A DNA stretch of 64,000 bases from an uncultured Gemmatimonadota bacterium (GCA_902826615.1 CADEFN010000004.1:372001-436000), one strand, 5' to 3'. Positions 46,533 through 58,397 are shown, counted from the first letter of the stretch. The notes: generated by a model from the letters alone, not told the origin. Numbers and translations are program-made.

Positions 46533-48184
46533 CAGAAGCCGTAAGTCCCGCGAGGAGCGGTGCCGGGGCCGCCTCCCCCCATGTCGTAGAACGGCCGGGA
46601 CCTGGCATCCATTTCCTGGTTTGGCACCGGGAAGTGGAACGCCGTACCGGCCACGAGGTCACCCCAACCGCGGCTGTCGAAATACCAGGAGCCAAAGCGA
46701 CCATGCGCCAGCTCGGAGCGCATCTCGTACTTCATGGCCTCGAGAATGTTGCCGCACGCCGTTGACGTGAACGCGGGGCCCACGGGTACACGCGGCACAC
46801 ACTGCGCGCCCCCTGGTACCGGATCCGTCAGCGAGTTCACGACACCGGAAAGAGGGGGAAGTCCTGCGCGTACGCGTGACGGGTCGATCTTGGCTGCCGC
46901 GAGTGCAAACTGGCCCTTGCGGATGTAACCCTCTGCTGCGAGCAGGTTGGCCTCCTCGGGGCGGAACTCGGGGAACACCCCGGTGCTAGCGGCATTCCGG
47001 ATGTACTTGTAGCGCACGTAATCGTAGTTGGAGGTCCCCCACGGGTCCCCTGGAACGTCGAGCGAGGTGGAGCGGTTGCGCACGTACGGGAAGCTGGTCG
47101 CCGAGGTCGGTTCGGGTGAGGCCGCCTGCTGCGCGGCACGGGTCGCCCCCTGTGGCCAGCGTTTGTCGGGGGTGACCACCAGGAACGGCGCGCGGTTGGT
47201 GAGCGGTGTGGCAAGCCAGGCATCATACGCGCCCGACACGTCCGCCATTCCCCAGTACAGCGGCGAAATCTGGCTCCACCCCGCCGACACATGCATCTGG
47301 CTCGACTGGAACCCGATGTTCCACCCGGACGACCCGCCGATCGTGACCATCACGGGAGCGGTCACGCCGGCATTGGCATCGGCAATCACCGCATCCCAGT
47401 TCACCGCGCCGCGTTCCGCCGGAGTCCGCGCCACCTGCGCACGGAAGCGGGCGCGCATCTGGCGCACGAGCTGCACGAACTGGTCGCGGGTCAGGCTCGT
47501 GCCGGACATCCAGGACTGCGGCGCGGCGAATCCACCGCTGGCGTTGTCGGTTGCCGCCGCGGTTGACGCAATGGCCTGCGCACTGTCGAGGTAGGCAATG
47601 GCCGCCTGCATCACGGTGTTGTACCCGCTGAGCGGCGGGATGGAGTCTCCTGGCAAACTGGGCGAAACTACTGCGGCTGAATCAAAGACAAGAGCCAGAT
47701 TCCCCAGCGAGCAGGCCACGCCAAAGAAGCCGAACGACTTCACGCGCGCGTACAGACCTGCTGCCACCTGCGTGGGTTGATCCGTCTTGATCTTGTCAAG
47801 CGCCCCGATACCATTGGATAGCTGACGCGACAACCGGGAGAGCAGCGAAAACGTGTCAAACGGTTCGGTTGTACCCGGGCCTCCTCGCGAATTCACGATC
47901 GGCGTGCGCGGAATGCCCACACGCGTCCCCATCGAGAAGTTGTTGAGCTGCGAATAACTCTCGAGACTGAGCACCAGCAGCTGCGGCTCGATGGTGTTCT
48001 GCTGATACGCATTCCGGCACTGCTGATATCCTGTCCCGATGGTCTGCTCGATAGTGGCGACGGCCGCGAAGACCCGCTCGACGTCGGGGTTGTTTTCGTT
48101 ATCGACCACCAGTTCATCGCCGCATGCCATCGCCGCGCACGCCAGCACCGCGAGCGCGACAGTCGTCCGGTTCACACGAAGCAT
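46532..48184 (-). CDS. SusD/RagB-type outer-membrane lipoprotein (locus 2)
   Basis: 550 residues from the ATG at 48184. Lipobox A-A-M-A-C-G; conserved D-N-E-N-N-P-D-V-E-R start; TPR-like helices (TQVAAGLYARVKSFGFFGVACSLGNLALVFDSAA), a starch-binding-like middle, and a late EFRPEEANLLAAEGYIRKGQFALAAAKIDPSRVRAGLPPL. It pairs with the SusC gene 62 bp upstream. A 9-bp stem hairpin (48209-48237) lies between them and could set their ratio. Ligand unknown. Confidence 0.9.
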   Translation of the reverse strand: MLRVNRTTVALAVLACAAMACGDELVVDNENNPDVERVFAAVATIEQTIGTGYQQCRNAYQQNTIEPQLLVLSLESYSQLNNFSMGTRVGIPRTPIVNSRGGPGTTEPFDTFSLLSRLSRQLSNGIGALDKIKTDQPTQVAAGLYARVKSFGFFGVACSLGNLALVFDSAAVVSPSLPGDSIPPLSGYNTVMQAAIAYLDSAQAIASTAAATDNASGGFAAPQSWMSGTSLTRDQFVQLVRQMRARFRAQVARTPAERGAVNWDAVIADANAGVTAPVMVTIGGSSGWNIGFQSSQMHVSAGWSQISPLYWGMADVSGAYDAWLATPLTNRAPFLVVTPDKRWPQGATRAAQQAASPEPTSATSFPYVRNRSTSLDVPGDPWGTSNYDYVRYKYIRNAASTGVFPEFRPEEANLLAAEGYIRKGQFALAAAKIDPSRVRAGLPPLSGVVNSLTDPVPGGAQCVPRVPVGPAFTSTACGNILEAMKYEMRSELAHGRFGSWYFDSRGWGDLVAGTAFHFPVPNQEMDARSRPFYDMGGGGPGTAPRGTYGF

Positions 48185-48208
48185 CGTGATCACTTTGGGA
48201 TGAAGGAG

Positions 48209-48237
48209 AGGAGCGCGGCCCCTGAGGACGCGCTCCT
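48209..48237 (-). terminator. Intercistronic hairpin between SusC and SusD (locus 2)
   Basis: AGGAGCGCG and CGCGCTCCT form a perfect 9-bp stem with an 11-nt loop, without a clear T run. It more likely stabilises or attenuates the message than terminates it. Confidence 0.4.
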
Positions 48238-48245
48238 TCTGCCGG

Positions 48246-51200
48246 TTAGAAGCGGGTACCGATGGTGAACGTGAAGGTGCGCATCTGGGGGTACTGATAC
48301 GCGGCAACCGCCGTGATGGCCGAACTATTGAGGTTGGTGCCGGCGACGCCGACTTCGGGGTCCCATCCCGAGAACTTGGTGAGGGTCAGCAGGTTGCGTC
48401 CGACCAGGGAGAGATTCACGTCACCGACGCCCAGGAAGCGACCGAGAGAGTACCCGACGCTCAGCTCCCGCAACTTGGTGTACGAGCCATCTTCGGTCGT
48501 GATGTTGTTGGACCCGAGGATGTCGTACAACCCACCGACACCCGCCGTGTTATCCGGCGCGGTGGTGCGCCAGTAGTATCCCAGCGGCTTGGCATCCTCC
48601 ACCGAACGCCCGGACTGGTCCTGTTCCTTGACCGTAAAGTCACCTAACGACCAGTGACGTTCCTCGTTGAAGATCGACGTTCCCAGCGACATGTCGATGA
48701 GCCCGTACACGTTGAACTTCTTGTACGAGATGTTGTGCGACATGGTGATGCGGTGCTTGGGCAGGGTGTTCCCGAGCCGCTGCAACACCGCGTTTCCGGT
48801 GGAGTCGCGGAGAATGATCGGCATACCCCAGCTGTAGCTGGGAATGCCCCACGGGGCGGTGACCTGTCCCCCCGCGATCTTGCAGTTCGGAACGCCCGTG
48901 GTGCCGGTGGCCGTTCCCGCCCGGACACAGCCGGGATTGGTGGCCTGCCACAGGTTCTTCGTGATCCCTTCCTTGGTGGTATTGCCCTGTCCCACCCAGA
49001 CAATCAACCCCTGATCGTTCTTCTGATAGCTCTTGCCAGCGCCGCAGTCGGACGCGAACTCCGCCGGCAGCTGCGAGCACTTTGTCACGAAGTAGCGGCC
49101 CCACACCGTGCCGATTCGCTCGCCCTTGGCAAACCTGAAGCGCGAGCTCTCGGTGGTCTGGAAGAACTCGGGAATCTGCAGGTCGGTGATGAACGAATAG
49201 GTCTGATCCCAGCCCACGCGCGTCGACCAGTTGAGTGTGTTGGTCTGGATCACGGGGATGTTCAGCGAGACCTCCCACGTATGGTTGTCGAGCGTCCCGG
49301 CATTCTTCCATTGGCTCGCAAAGCCGGAGGACACCGAAGGCGGCACCTGCAGGATCTGGTCGTCGGTCGACGAATACGCATACGTCACGTTCAGGCCAAA
49401 CCGGCTGAACAGCTCGGCATCGATACCGAACTCCTGCTCGGTGGTGTATTCAGGCCGGAGGTCCTTGTTGCCCAATGCCTGCGCGGTCACGGCACCGCCG
49501 GTCCCGATGGTGAACGTCTCGTATTGCGCCGAGAATCGCGGTCGCCCGCCGGCCGTGCCGTAAGACGCACGCAGCTTGAAATCGTTCACGGCCTTCTTCG
49601 CCGGCCACCAGGCTTCATCGGAGGCGCGCCACGCCATCGAACCCCGATAGTACGTGGCCCAGCGGTTGTTTTCACCAAACAGCGACGAGCCGTCGCGGCG
49701 CACCAGGCCATCGACGATATAACGGCCCTTGTAGTCGAGCGCACCGCCGAGCACTCCACCGACGGCACGCACCGTCTCGTTGGAGCTGGTCAGGAAGAAG
49801 TTGGACGTCACATTGGTCAGCGTCCCCAGACCGGGGATGGCCAGCTGCGTCCCTTCGGAACGAATCCCGGATGCCGCCTGCCGCTCATACGCATACCGCG
49901 CATTCAGTCGCGCATCGACGCCGTCAAAGAGGAAATTCGCGCGACGTGCCGTTCCCTGCACGGACAAGTTGATATTGTCATCCAGACCGCTGTCCTCTCG
50001 CCGATCACCGATGCCGGTGGTCCCGGTCGACGTGGTCACGCGGTACCCCCGGTCGCGCTGGAAAAAGAACGTCTGGCGGCGCCGGTCATACGAAGCATTG
50101 GCCTCGAAGTCCAGCCATGAAGCCGCGGCAAACCGTGTGGTATTCGAGGCCAGGAACCGGTCGGTGTCGGTGCGCCCTTCGTTCTGTTCGTTCCAGTACA
50201 GCGGATTGGCGTTCTGATCCCCCTGATTCAGCGGGTTCGATCGCACAAAGAGGCGCCCGAACGAGTCACGCCGCATCAGGTTCACACCGGCCGGCACCCG
50301 CGTGAGGCGAAAGAACTCACCGTCGGGAAACTGGGTGTTGTTCGAGTAGAACGTGTTGATCTGCGTGGTCCACTTGTTGTTGATCTGCTGATCCGCGTTG
50401 AGCCGGAAGGTGTTGCGGGTGTACCCCTCGAGGAAGGCCACTGCCCCTTCCTGCCTCAGCTGCGACGCACTGGCGAAGACACCCGTGTTGTTGAACTTGC
50501 CGGTCATCTCCAGCGTCGCATTGTTGAACAACCCGTTGGTCGTCGCGGCCGCAATGGGGTTGTAGGCCCGGGGGAAGAACCCGGACTGGAATAGCCCACG
50601 CAGTTCGCGCTTGGTGGGAGCGAGGGCGATGCCACCGTCACCCTGGAAGAGGTTCGGCCCGAGAGCAAAGCCACCGCCACCCTCATTGATGCGGAGGGCC
50701 TCCTCTTCAAAGTCCATGGTGCGCAAACACTGCGCCTGCCCATTCACCAGCCCCGACGCCAGGTTGGTAGCGCGCTGGCAGAATCGGCGGTTGGTTTCGT
50801 CCATCATCAGAAAGTGATTCTGCGCGAGCTGGAATTCCCCGGCGATGTCGTTGAATCCAGCCTCATTGCGGAAGCTGAAGCGCGTACCAGCGCGGGCGTT
50901 CTTCGCGCTCTTCGTCACCACCTGGATAACGCCGTTCCCGGCGCGCGACCCGTACACCGACGACGCGGCGGCTCCCTTCACCACCTCGATGTTCTCGATG
51001 TCCTGCGGATTGAGATCCTGCAGGCCGCCGTCGTAAATGACGCCGTCCACGATTACCAGCGGCGCCTGCGACCGCCCGGCTGCATTCAATGACTTGGGAC
51101 CCCGAAGCACAATGGCGGGAGCCTGGCCGGGCCGGCCCGACGGCGACACGATCTGCGCGCCGGTCACCTTGCCCTGCAGCTGCGTCAGTGCGTTGGTCCC

Positions 51201-51653
51201 GGGAACCGGAAGGTCGGCCACACTCACCTGGTCCACCGTGAAGGCCAGCTTCCGCTTCTCGGTCGCGCCCGTCACGCCGGTCACGACCACTTCTGAGAGA
51301 CGATTGACGTCAATCTCCAGTGAGAAGTTCTTCGTCAGCGCACCGGCGGCGAGGGTCAGCGATTCCTGCTGCGGTTTGTGCCCGATCATGCGCACCCGCA
51401 CAATCACTGTTTGGCCGCGAACACGCTCCGCTGGCACATTGATTCGGTACGTGCCGTCCTCTGACGTTCCGACGGAGATTGAAAGCTCGGTGATCTGGAC
51501 GTTCGCGCCGAATAACGGCGTACCCGACGTCGCTTTCACCGTGCCCGTGATGGTCGCGGACTGCGCGGACGCGACACTCGTCGCTGCCACCAATCCCAGG
51601 AACCCTGCGACAATCCGGCTGGTCCACGACAGACAAGGCAATCGGTTCATCAT
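48246..51653 (-). CDS. SusC/RagA-type TonB-dependent outer-membrane transporter (locus 2)
   Basis: 1135 residues. Signal peptide (AATSVASAQS), carboxypeptidase-regulatory-like domain (TITGTVKATSGTPLFGANVQITE), plug with EVVVTGVTGATEKRKL, LQGKVTGAQIVSPSG, VIVDGVIYDGGLQDLNPQDIENIEVVKGAAASSVYGSRAGNGVIQVVTK, and a long barrel ending F-T-F-T-I-G-T-R-F with the terminal Phe usual for outer-membrane proteins. GGAGGG touches the first ATG (51653), so the ATG at 51650 may be the true start. It is the first gene of locus 2. Confidence 0.95.
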   Translation of the reverse strand: MMNRLPCLSWTSRIVAGFLGLVAATSVASAQSATITGTVKATSGTPLFGANVQITELSISVGTSEDGTYRINVPAERVRGQTVIVRVRMIGHKPQQESLTLAAGALTKNFSLEIDVNRLSEVVVTGVTGATEKRKLAFTVDQVSVADLPVPGTNALTQLQGKVTGAQIVSPSGRPGQAPAIVLRGPKSLNAAGRSQAPLVIVDGVIYDGGLQDLNPQDIENIEVVKGAAASSVYGSRAGNGVIQVVTKSAKNARAGTRFSFRNEAGFNDIAGEFQLAQNHFLMMDETNRRFCQRATNLASGLVNGQAQCLRTMDFEEEALRINEGGGGFALGPNLFQGDGGIALAPTKRELRGLFQSGFFPRAYNPIAAATTNGLFNNATLEMTGKFNNTGVFASASQLRQEGAVAFLEGYTRNTFRLNADQQINNKWTTQINTFYSNNTQFPDGEFFRLTRVPAGVNLMRRDSFGRLFVRSNPLNQGDQNANPLYWNEQNEGRTDTDRFLASNTTRFAAASWLDFEANASYDRRRQTFFFQRDRGYRVTTSTGTTGIGDRREDSGLDDNINLSVQGTARRANFLFDGVDARLNARYAYERQAASGIRSEGTQLAIPGLGTLTNVTSNFFLTSSNETVRAVGGVLGGALDYKGRYIVDGLVRRDGSSLFGENNRWATYYRGSMAWRASDEAWWPAKKAVNDFKLRASYGTAGGRPRFSAQYETFTIGTGGAVTAQALGNKDLRPEYTTEQEFGIDAELFSRFGLNVTYAYSSTDDQILQVPPSVSSGFASQWKNAGTLDNHTWEVSLNIPVIQTNTLNWSTRVGWDQTYSFITDLQIPEFFQTTESSRFRFAKGERIGTVWGRYFVTKCSQLPAEFASDCGAGKSYQKNDQGLIVWVGQGNTTKEGITKNLWQATNPGCVRAGTATGTTGVPNCKIAGGQVTAPWGIPSYSWGMPIILRDSTGNAVLQRLGNTLPKHRITMSHNISYKKFNVYGLIDMSLGTSIFNEERHWSLGDFTVKEQDQSGRSVEDAKPLGYYWRTTAPDNTAGVGGLYDILGSNNITTEDGSYTKLRELSVGYSLGRFLGVGDVNLSLVGRNLLTLTKFSGWDPEVGVAGTNLNSSAITAVAAYQYPQMRTFTFTIGTRF

Positions 51654-51809
51654 CCCTCCAACGGTGGGGAATGGACTTGCTCTGACGGGACGCCGGACTG
51701 CGGCCCATCAGGAAAAACACTACGTGACAGGCGTCGTTGACTATTGTGCGGCGATCTCGACCGATCCGCAATATGTAGTACTACGGCTGAAGCCCACCCC
51801 AAACGAAAA

Positions 51810-51831
51810 GGCGACCGCTCATGCGGTCGCC
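51810..51831 (-). terminator. Terminator of the atpAGDC operon
   Basis: A 9-bp stem GGCGACCGC/GCGGTCGCC with a 4-nt loop. On the - strand it is followed by TTTTCGTTT. It lies 24 bp after the atpC stop and is a classical Rho-independent terminator. Confidence 0.85.
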
Positions 51832-51854
51832 CTTTTCCCACCTGGCTCCTTCCG

Positions 51855-52100
51855 TTACAGCTTTTCGGCCCGCTCCGTGACGACCCGAACGTTGTTGTCC
51901 ACCACCTGGAGGAATCCTCCCTCCACCTGGTAGCTCCCGGCCGAGCCGGCCAGCCGCAGCGTCCCCTTTCCGAGCAGCGTCATCATCGGCGCATGGGAAG
52001 TGAGAATGCCCACCTCCCCATCGAAGGCGGGGGCCACCAGCGACTCCACCTCGCCCTCGAACAGCACCTTCTCCGGAGAAATCACCGAGACCTTGAGCAT
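51855..52100 (-). CDS. atpC: ATP synthase F1 epsilon subunit, short form
   Basis: 81 residues, only the N-terminal beta-sandwich domain (LKVSVISPEKVLFEGEVESLVAPAFDGEVGIL, SHAPMMTLLGKGTLRL). The usual C-terminal helical hairpin (about 45 residues), which inhibits ATP hydrolysis in most bacteria, is absent, since the gene stops after VVTERAEKL. It couples the central stalk to the c-ring. It lies 2 bp after atpD and is the last gene of the operon. Confidence 0.93.
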   Translation of the reverse strand: MLKVSVISPEKVLFEGEVESLVAPAFDGEVGILTSHAPMMTLLGKGTLRLAGSAGSYQVEGGFLQVVDNNVRVVTERAEKL

Positions 52101-52102
52101 CG

Positions 52103-54468
<2,366 letters not shown>

Positions 54469-54557
54469 GTCTCAAGGGGCAGATGGCTGATGGCGGTACC
54501 TGCGCTTCCGCCATCGTCTCCCGCGCCGCAGCCGGCGCGGGTAGCTGCAACCAGCGA

Positions 54558-56126
54558 TTAGCGAACCGTCTTGGAGTACGCCGCGATGCCGTTCTTGAGA
54601 GCGGCCTCGGTGTCCTTCGACAGCTGCTTCTCCTTGCGGAGCGCATCGCCGACCTGCGGAAACTGCGCTGCCATGTACTCGTGGAACCCTGTTTCCCAGG
54701 CGCGAATACGATTGACCGGGACTTCATCGAGGAAGCCGTTGGTCACCGCGTAGATGATCATGACCTGCTGCTCCACCGGCATCGGCGAGTACTGCGGCTG
54801 CTTGAGCACTTCCACCGTGCGCGCGCCACGCTCGAGCTGCTTTTTGGTCGCGGCATCGAGGTCGGAGGCAAAGGCGGCAAAGGCTTCGAGCTCGCGATAC
54901 TGCGCCAGGTCGAGCCGCAGGCGGCCGGCCACCGAACGCATCGCCTTGATCTGCGCCGAACCACCCACGCGCGACACCGAGATGCCGACGTTGATGGCGG
55001 GGCGGACACCGGAGAAGAAGAGATCGGATTCGAGGAAGATCTGACCGTCCGTGATCGAGATAACGTTGGTCGGGATGTAGGCCGACACGTCACCGGCCTG
55101 CGTTTCGATCACCGGGAGCGCGGTCAGCGAGCCGCCCGGCTTGAAGATCATCTTGTTGTCGACCACGTCAGCATCTTCGCGCAGCTTGGCCGCGCGCTCG
55201 AGAAGACGCGAGTGGAGATAGAAGACGTCGCCCGGGAAGGCTTCGCGACCCGGCGGCCGGCGAAGCACCAGCGAGAGCTGACGATAGGCGGCTGCCTGCT
55301 TGGACAAATCGTCGTACACACACAGCGTCGCCTTGCCCTCATGATACATGAAGTACTCGGCCATCGCTGCGCCTGTGTAGGGCGCGATGTACTGCATGGG
55401 CGCCGGATCGGACGCGGCAGCGACCACGACGATGGTGTACTCCATCGCGCCGGCCTGCTTGAGCCGCTCCACCACGCTCGCCACCGTCGAGGCCTTCTGC
55501 CCGATGGCCACGTAACAGCAGATGACGCCCGTGCCCTTCTGATTGATGATGGTGTCAACGGCAATCGCCGTTTTGCCAGTGCCGCGGTCGCCGATGATGA
55601 GCTCGCGCTGTCCGCGGCCGATGGGGATCATCGAGTCGATGGCCTTGATCCCGGTCTGCAGGGGCTCTTTGACCGGCTGCCGGACGATGATACCAGGGGC
55701 GGGCGACTCGACACGGCGCTGCATGGTGGCAATCACCGGACCCTGTCCGTCGATCGGCGCACCAAGGGCGTCGACCACACGTCCGACGAGCGCCGGACCC
55801 ACCGGAACCTCGAGCACGCGAGAGGTACGACGGACCTCGTCGCCTTCCTTGAGCTGCAGGTAGTCGCCGAGGATAACTGCGCCGATGTTGTCCTCTTCGA
55901 GGTTCAGCGCGACAGCGACGACCTTGTTTCCAGTCTCCGACGACGTGATGTCGAGCATCTCGCCCGCCATCGCCTTCTTGAGGCCGTAGATGCGGGCAAT
56001 ACCGTCCTTCACCTCCAGCACCGAACCCACCTCTTCAACATCCAATGACTGCAGGTCAGCCGCTTCGATTTCGCGGAGGAGGATGTCCTTGATCTCGCCG
56101 GGGCGAAGAATGGTGTCGGAAGCCAT
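54558..56126 (-). CDS. atpA: ATP synthase F1 alpha subunit
   Basis: 522 residues from the ATG at 56126. Non-catalytic nucleotide-binding subunit: Walker [36 protein letters not shown], the arginine-finger region [21 protein letters not shown], and the N-terminal helix [17 protein letters not shown] that binds delta. No delta (atpH) or Fo gene lies next to it; the upstream neighbour is a regulator gene. Extension to 56201 lacks conserved residues. There is no clear Shine-Dalgarno sequence. Confidence 0.97.
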   Translation of the reverse strand: MASDTILRPGEIKDILLREIEAADLQSLDVEEVGSVLEVKDGIARIYGLKKAMAGEMLDITSSETGNKVVAVALNLEEDNIGAVILGDYLQLKEGDEVRRTSRVLEVPVGPALVGRVVDALGAPIDGQGPVIATMQRRVESPAPGIIVRQPVKEPLQTGIKAIDSMIPIGRGQRELIIGDRGTGKTAIAVDTIINQKGTGVICCYVAIGQKASTVASVVERLKQAGAMEYTIVVVAAASDPAPMQYIAPYTGAAMAEYFMYHEGKATLCVYDDLSKQAAAYRQLSLVLRRPPGREAFPGDVFYLHSRLLERAAKLREDADVVDNKMIFKPGGSLTALPVIETQAGDVSAYIPTNVISITDGQIFLESDLFFSGVRPAINVGISVSRVGGSAQIKAMRSVAGRLRLDLAQYRELEAFAAFASDLDAATKKQLERGARTVEVLKQPQYSPMPVEQQVMIIYAVTNGFLDEVPVNRIRAWETGFHEYMAAQFPQVGDALRKEKQLSKDTEAALKNGIAAYSKTVR

Positions 56127-56161
56127 ATCGGGAGGAGGTGCGGAAGGGCGAAGAAAAACTT

Positions 56162-56196
56162 GGGGGTAGCTTGTGAAAATTATCACAAGCTCCCCC
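56162..56196 (-). terminator. Possible terminator of the regulator operon ahead of atpA
   Basis: A 15-bp stem with one mismatch around an AAATTA loop. On the - strand it is followed by AAGTTTTTCTT. It starts 6 bp after the stop of the regulator gene and ends 35 bp before atpA, so it may instead be an operator or a leader attenuator of atpA (see findings). Confidence 0.5.
56168..56191. promoter_or_regulatory. CRP-type palindrome overlapping the atpA promoter
   Basis: A perfect palindrome AGCTTGTGA-AAATTA-TCACAAGCT containing TGTGA-N6-TCACA (56172-56187). On the - strand, GATAAT (56184-56179) is a good -10 and TTGAAT (56205-56200) a possible -35 at a 15-nt spacing, so the palindrome would cover the -10. 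This arrangement fits repression, or activation by a nearby factor. Confidence 0.6.
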
Positions 56197-56201
56197 CGCA
56201 T

Positions 56202-57041
56202 TCAATGGGACGGAGTTCGGCGTGGCGGCTTGCGAGAGCGAGCCCTGCCCTGCCCGAATCGGTCGATCAAATCGACCGCCCTGAGACGGGCCAGGGAGGT
56301 CGGCCGTGTGCCGACAATCCGAAGCGAAGTGGTGCTGAGGTGCGACGACGAGGCGAACTCGAGCACCCGGGCAACATCCCCAACGTCGTAGCCCGGGTTC
56401 TTCGCGAGCTCCGCTGCCGCGAGCAGGCGCACCAGATCGATGACTCTCTTGAGGTTTGGAGCATCTTTGTGAGCAAAGGCCCTGCTGAGGTGCTCACGGG
56501 TGATGCGGAGGGCGGACGCCAGGGTCGCGGTCTGCACCGGGCGCCCGCCATGAGCCACGAGGGTGCGCCAGGCATCCCGCTGGATGGAGGCGTTCAGCTG
56601 GAGGGGGGCCGGCGGCTCCTGCAACGCGTCGGAAAACCGCCGCGTGAAGCAGCTGCGCAAGACCAGGTCCCGGAGGAGTGCGTCGTCAATGCCGTCGATG
56701 ACCACATCGGCAAAGTCGCTTGCGGCACAACGACCCACAATCGAGGCGTCCCCGGCACGCAGCGGGGTCTGGGCGATGAAGGGGGTCGATGGATACTCGC
56801 GTGCCAGTTCGATCAGCCCGGGGGTCTCATCGTTAGGCGCGCCGACATCCACCAGGGCCACATCCACAAGTTCACGATGCAAGGCGGCCACGAAGTCCTT
56901 GAGCGTTCGCACCAGCACCAGGCGCGTGCGGTGGCGGGGAAACGCCTGGCGCACCTGCGCGCGGGCCCGCTCACGGGTGGCCAGCGCAAGAAGCGTGGCC
57001 GGAGGCGCGGGCGCCTCAGCCGCAGCGGGAGGGCGCCTCAC
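56202..57041 (-). CDS. Receiver-like / AraC-type DNA-binding regulator
   Basis: 279 residues, GTG start overlapping the NUDIX stop (GTGA). N-terminal receiver-like domain (about 30-130) with VDVALVDVGAPN, but the region where the conserved lysine is expected reads VIDGIDD, so phosphoregulation may be lost. The C-terminal half is an AraC-type double helix-turn-helix (RVIDLVRLLAAAELAKNPGYDVGDVARVLEFASSSHLSTT). It is probably a DNA-binding regulator. Its target is unknown; the atpA promoter lies immediately downstream. Confidence 0.8.
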   Translation of the reverse strand: MRRPPAAAEAPAPPATLLALATRERARAQVRQAFPRHRTRLVLVRTLKDFVAALHRELVDVALVDVGAPNDETPGLIELAREYPSTPFIAQTPLRAGDASIVGRCAASDFADVVIDGIDDALLRDLVLRSCFTRRFSDALQEPPAPLQLNASIQRDAWRTLVAHGGRPVQTATLASALRITREHLSRAFAHKDAPNLKRVIDLVRLLAAAELAKNPGYDVGDVARVLEFASSSHLSTTSLRIVGTRPTSLARLRAVDLIDRFGQGRARSRKPPRRTPSH

Positions 57042-57505
57042 GAGGCACTGGTAAGGAAGGCGTGGGCACGCTGCAGCACCCCACGTGCGTTCTCGTACGC
57101 AATCAGCTCGACGGCACGTTCATACCGCTCCCACCGGCAGGCGGTAATCCCCTCCTCCACTTGCGGCAGTGTGTCACTAGTCTCGGTTTCGAGAAGAAAG
57201 AAGTGACACACCTTGTGGATTTGCCGGCCGCGGAACCGAAAGTGCCAGTCGATGGTCTCCACCGGCGCGACCACCCGCAACTCAGCGATCCCCGTTTCCT
57301 CCGCCACCTCGCGAACTGCCGCCTGCTCCGGAGTCTCCCCCTCTTCGAGATGGCCCTTGGGGAAGCCCCAGTTGCGGTAGGAATCGCGAATGACCAGGAA
57401 CAGGGGCGCTTCGCCCGGCGGACGACGCATCACCACGCCACCCGCCGACACTTCTTCCCTGGTCCGGGAGCGTGACGAGCGGCCTCGCCGGCGTCGCGGC
57501 GTCAT
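57038..57505 (-). CDS. NUDIX hydrolase
   Basis: 155 residues. Full NUDIX box GHLEEGETPEQAAVREVAEETGI preceded by GVVMRRPPGEAPLFLVI and WGFPKG, with a late PQVEEGITACRWERYERA. Such enzymes hydrolyse nucleoside diphosphate compounds; Ap4A or mutagenic nucleotides are possible. The start overlaps the ABC gene stop (TAATG), so it is translationally coupled. A basic N-terminus (PRRRRGRSSRSRTRE) is unusual. Confidence 0.92.
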   Translation of the reverse strand: MTPRRRRGRSSRSRTREEVSAGGVVMRRPPGEAPLFLVIRDSYRNWGFPKGHLEEGETPEQAAVREVAEETGIAELRVVAPVETIDWHFRFRGRQIHKVCHFFLLETETSDTLPQVEEGITACRWERYERAVELIAYENARGVLQRAHAFLTSAS

Positions 57506-58257
57506 TACACGCCCGCGGTCGTATCGAGTTCTGCCCGCCCCTCGACAAACTGCCGAACGATTTCGTCGCCGGAGTTCCGGATCTCATCGACCGACCCGAC
57601 CTGACGCACCTTGCCCTCGTACAGCATGGCAATCCGCGTCCCGACCCGAAAGGCCGACCGCATATCGTGCGTGATGACAATCGAGGTGACACCGAGCCTG
57701 TCACGCATCCGGACCATGAGCTGATCGATCACCGCCGAAGTCACGGGGTCGAGGCCGGTGGTGGGTTCGTCGTAGAGGATGTACGAGGGACGCAGCGCGA
57801 TGGCCCGTGCCAGCCCGACCCGCTTGCGCATCCCGCCTGACAGTTCGGCGGGAAACTTGTCCTGCACGTTAGGCAGGTCGACCAGGTCGAGCACCTCGGC
57901 CACGCGGTCCCTGATCTGCGCCTCGGACATGTTCCCGCGCTTGCGCAGCCCCATCGCGACATTGTCGGCGATGTTCATCGAGTCGAACAGCGCAGCAAAC
58001 TGGAAGACGTAGCCGATTTTCGCACGGAGTTCGTAGAGGTCGCGACGCGAGAGTTTGGGCACCTCCTGATCGTCGACGAAAACCGTGCCCTGGTCCGGCA
58101 GCAGGAGACCAACGATGTGCTTGATCGCCACGGACTTTCCCGTGCCGGAGTAGCCGATAATGACCATGGTTTCGCCCTCTTTGACCTCGAGGGAGAAGCC
58201 TTGCAGCACCTTCTTCGGACCGAAGGCTTTATGAACGTTGTCGAAGAGGATGGACAC
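57505..58257 (-). CDS. MlaF/Ttg2A-type ABC transporter ATPase
   Basis: 250 residues from a GTG at 58257. Motifs: Walker A GYSGTGKS, Q-loop FQFAALFDS, signature LSGGMRKR, Walker B YILYDEP, H-loop ITHD. The closest type is the ATPase of the Mla (phospholipid) transporter. The permease (MlaE) and MlaD genes are not adjacent, so its partners must be encoded elsewhere. The frame extends upstream through the 9-bp repeat of locus F, which gives a Cys/Pro-rich extension that is probably not translated. Confidence 0.88.
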   Translation of the reverse strand: MSILFDNVHKAFGPKKVLQGFSLEVKEGETMVIIGYSGTGKSVAIKHIVGLLLPDQGTVFVDDQEVPKLSRRDLYELRAKIGYVFQFAALFDSMNIADNVAMGLRKRGNMSEAQIRDRVAEVLDLVDLPNVQDKFPAELSGGMRKRVGLARAIALRPSYILYDEPTTGLDPVTSAVIDQLMVRMRDRLGVTSIVITHDMRSAFRVGTRIAMLYEGKVRQVGSVDEIRNSGDEIVRQFVEGRAELDTTAGV

Positions 58258-58266
58258 AGACGGCGA

Positions 58267-58311
58267 GAAGCACGGGAGGCACGAGAAGCACGAGAAGCAC
58301 GCGAGGCACGG
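58267..58311. repeat. 9-bp tandem repeat, locus F (5 units)
   Basis: Five GAAGCACGG/GAGGCACGA-type units end 10 bp before the GTG start of the ABC ATPase gene (58257), in its leader. Confidence 0.9.
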
Positions 58312-58367
58312 AACAATCAACATCAGGGATGTGATGTTGGTAAGGGACTTCTGGCGGAGGTTCGGAC

Positions 58368-58397
58368 AAAAAAAGACACGGGTCATGAGCCCCCGTG
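58368..58397 (-). terminator. Rho-independent terminator of the sigma factor gene
   Basis: CACGGG (58377-58382) pairs with CCCGTG (58392-58397). On the - strand a run of seven T follows (58374-58368). It lies between the sigma gene stop and the ABC operon. Confidence 0.85.

Noticed and set aside
57505-58386. ABC ATPase start at 58386
   Set aside because: The extension is Cys/Pro/Phe-rich and comes from translating the repeat at 58267-58311; the fold starts at the GTG at 58257.
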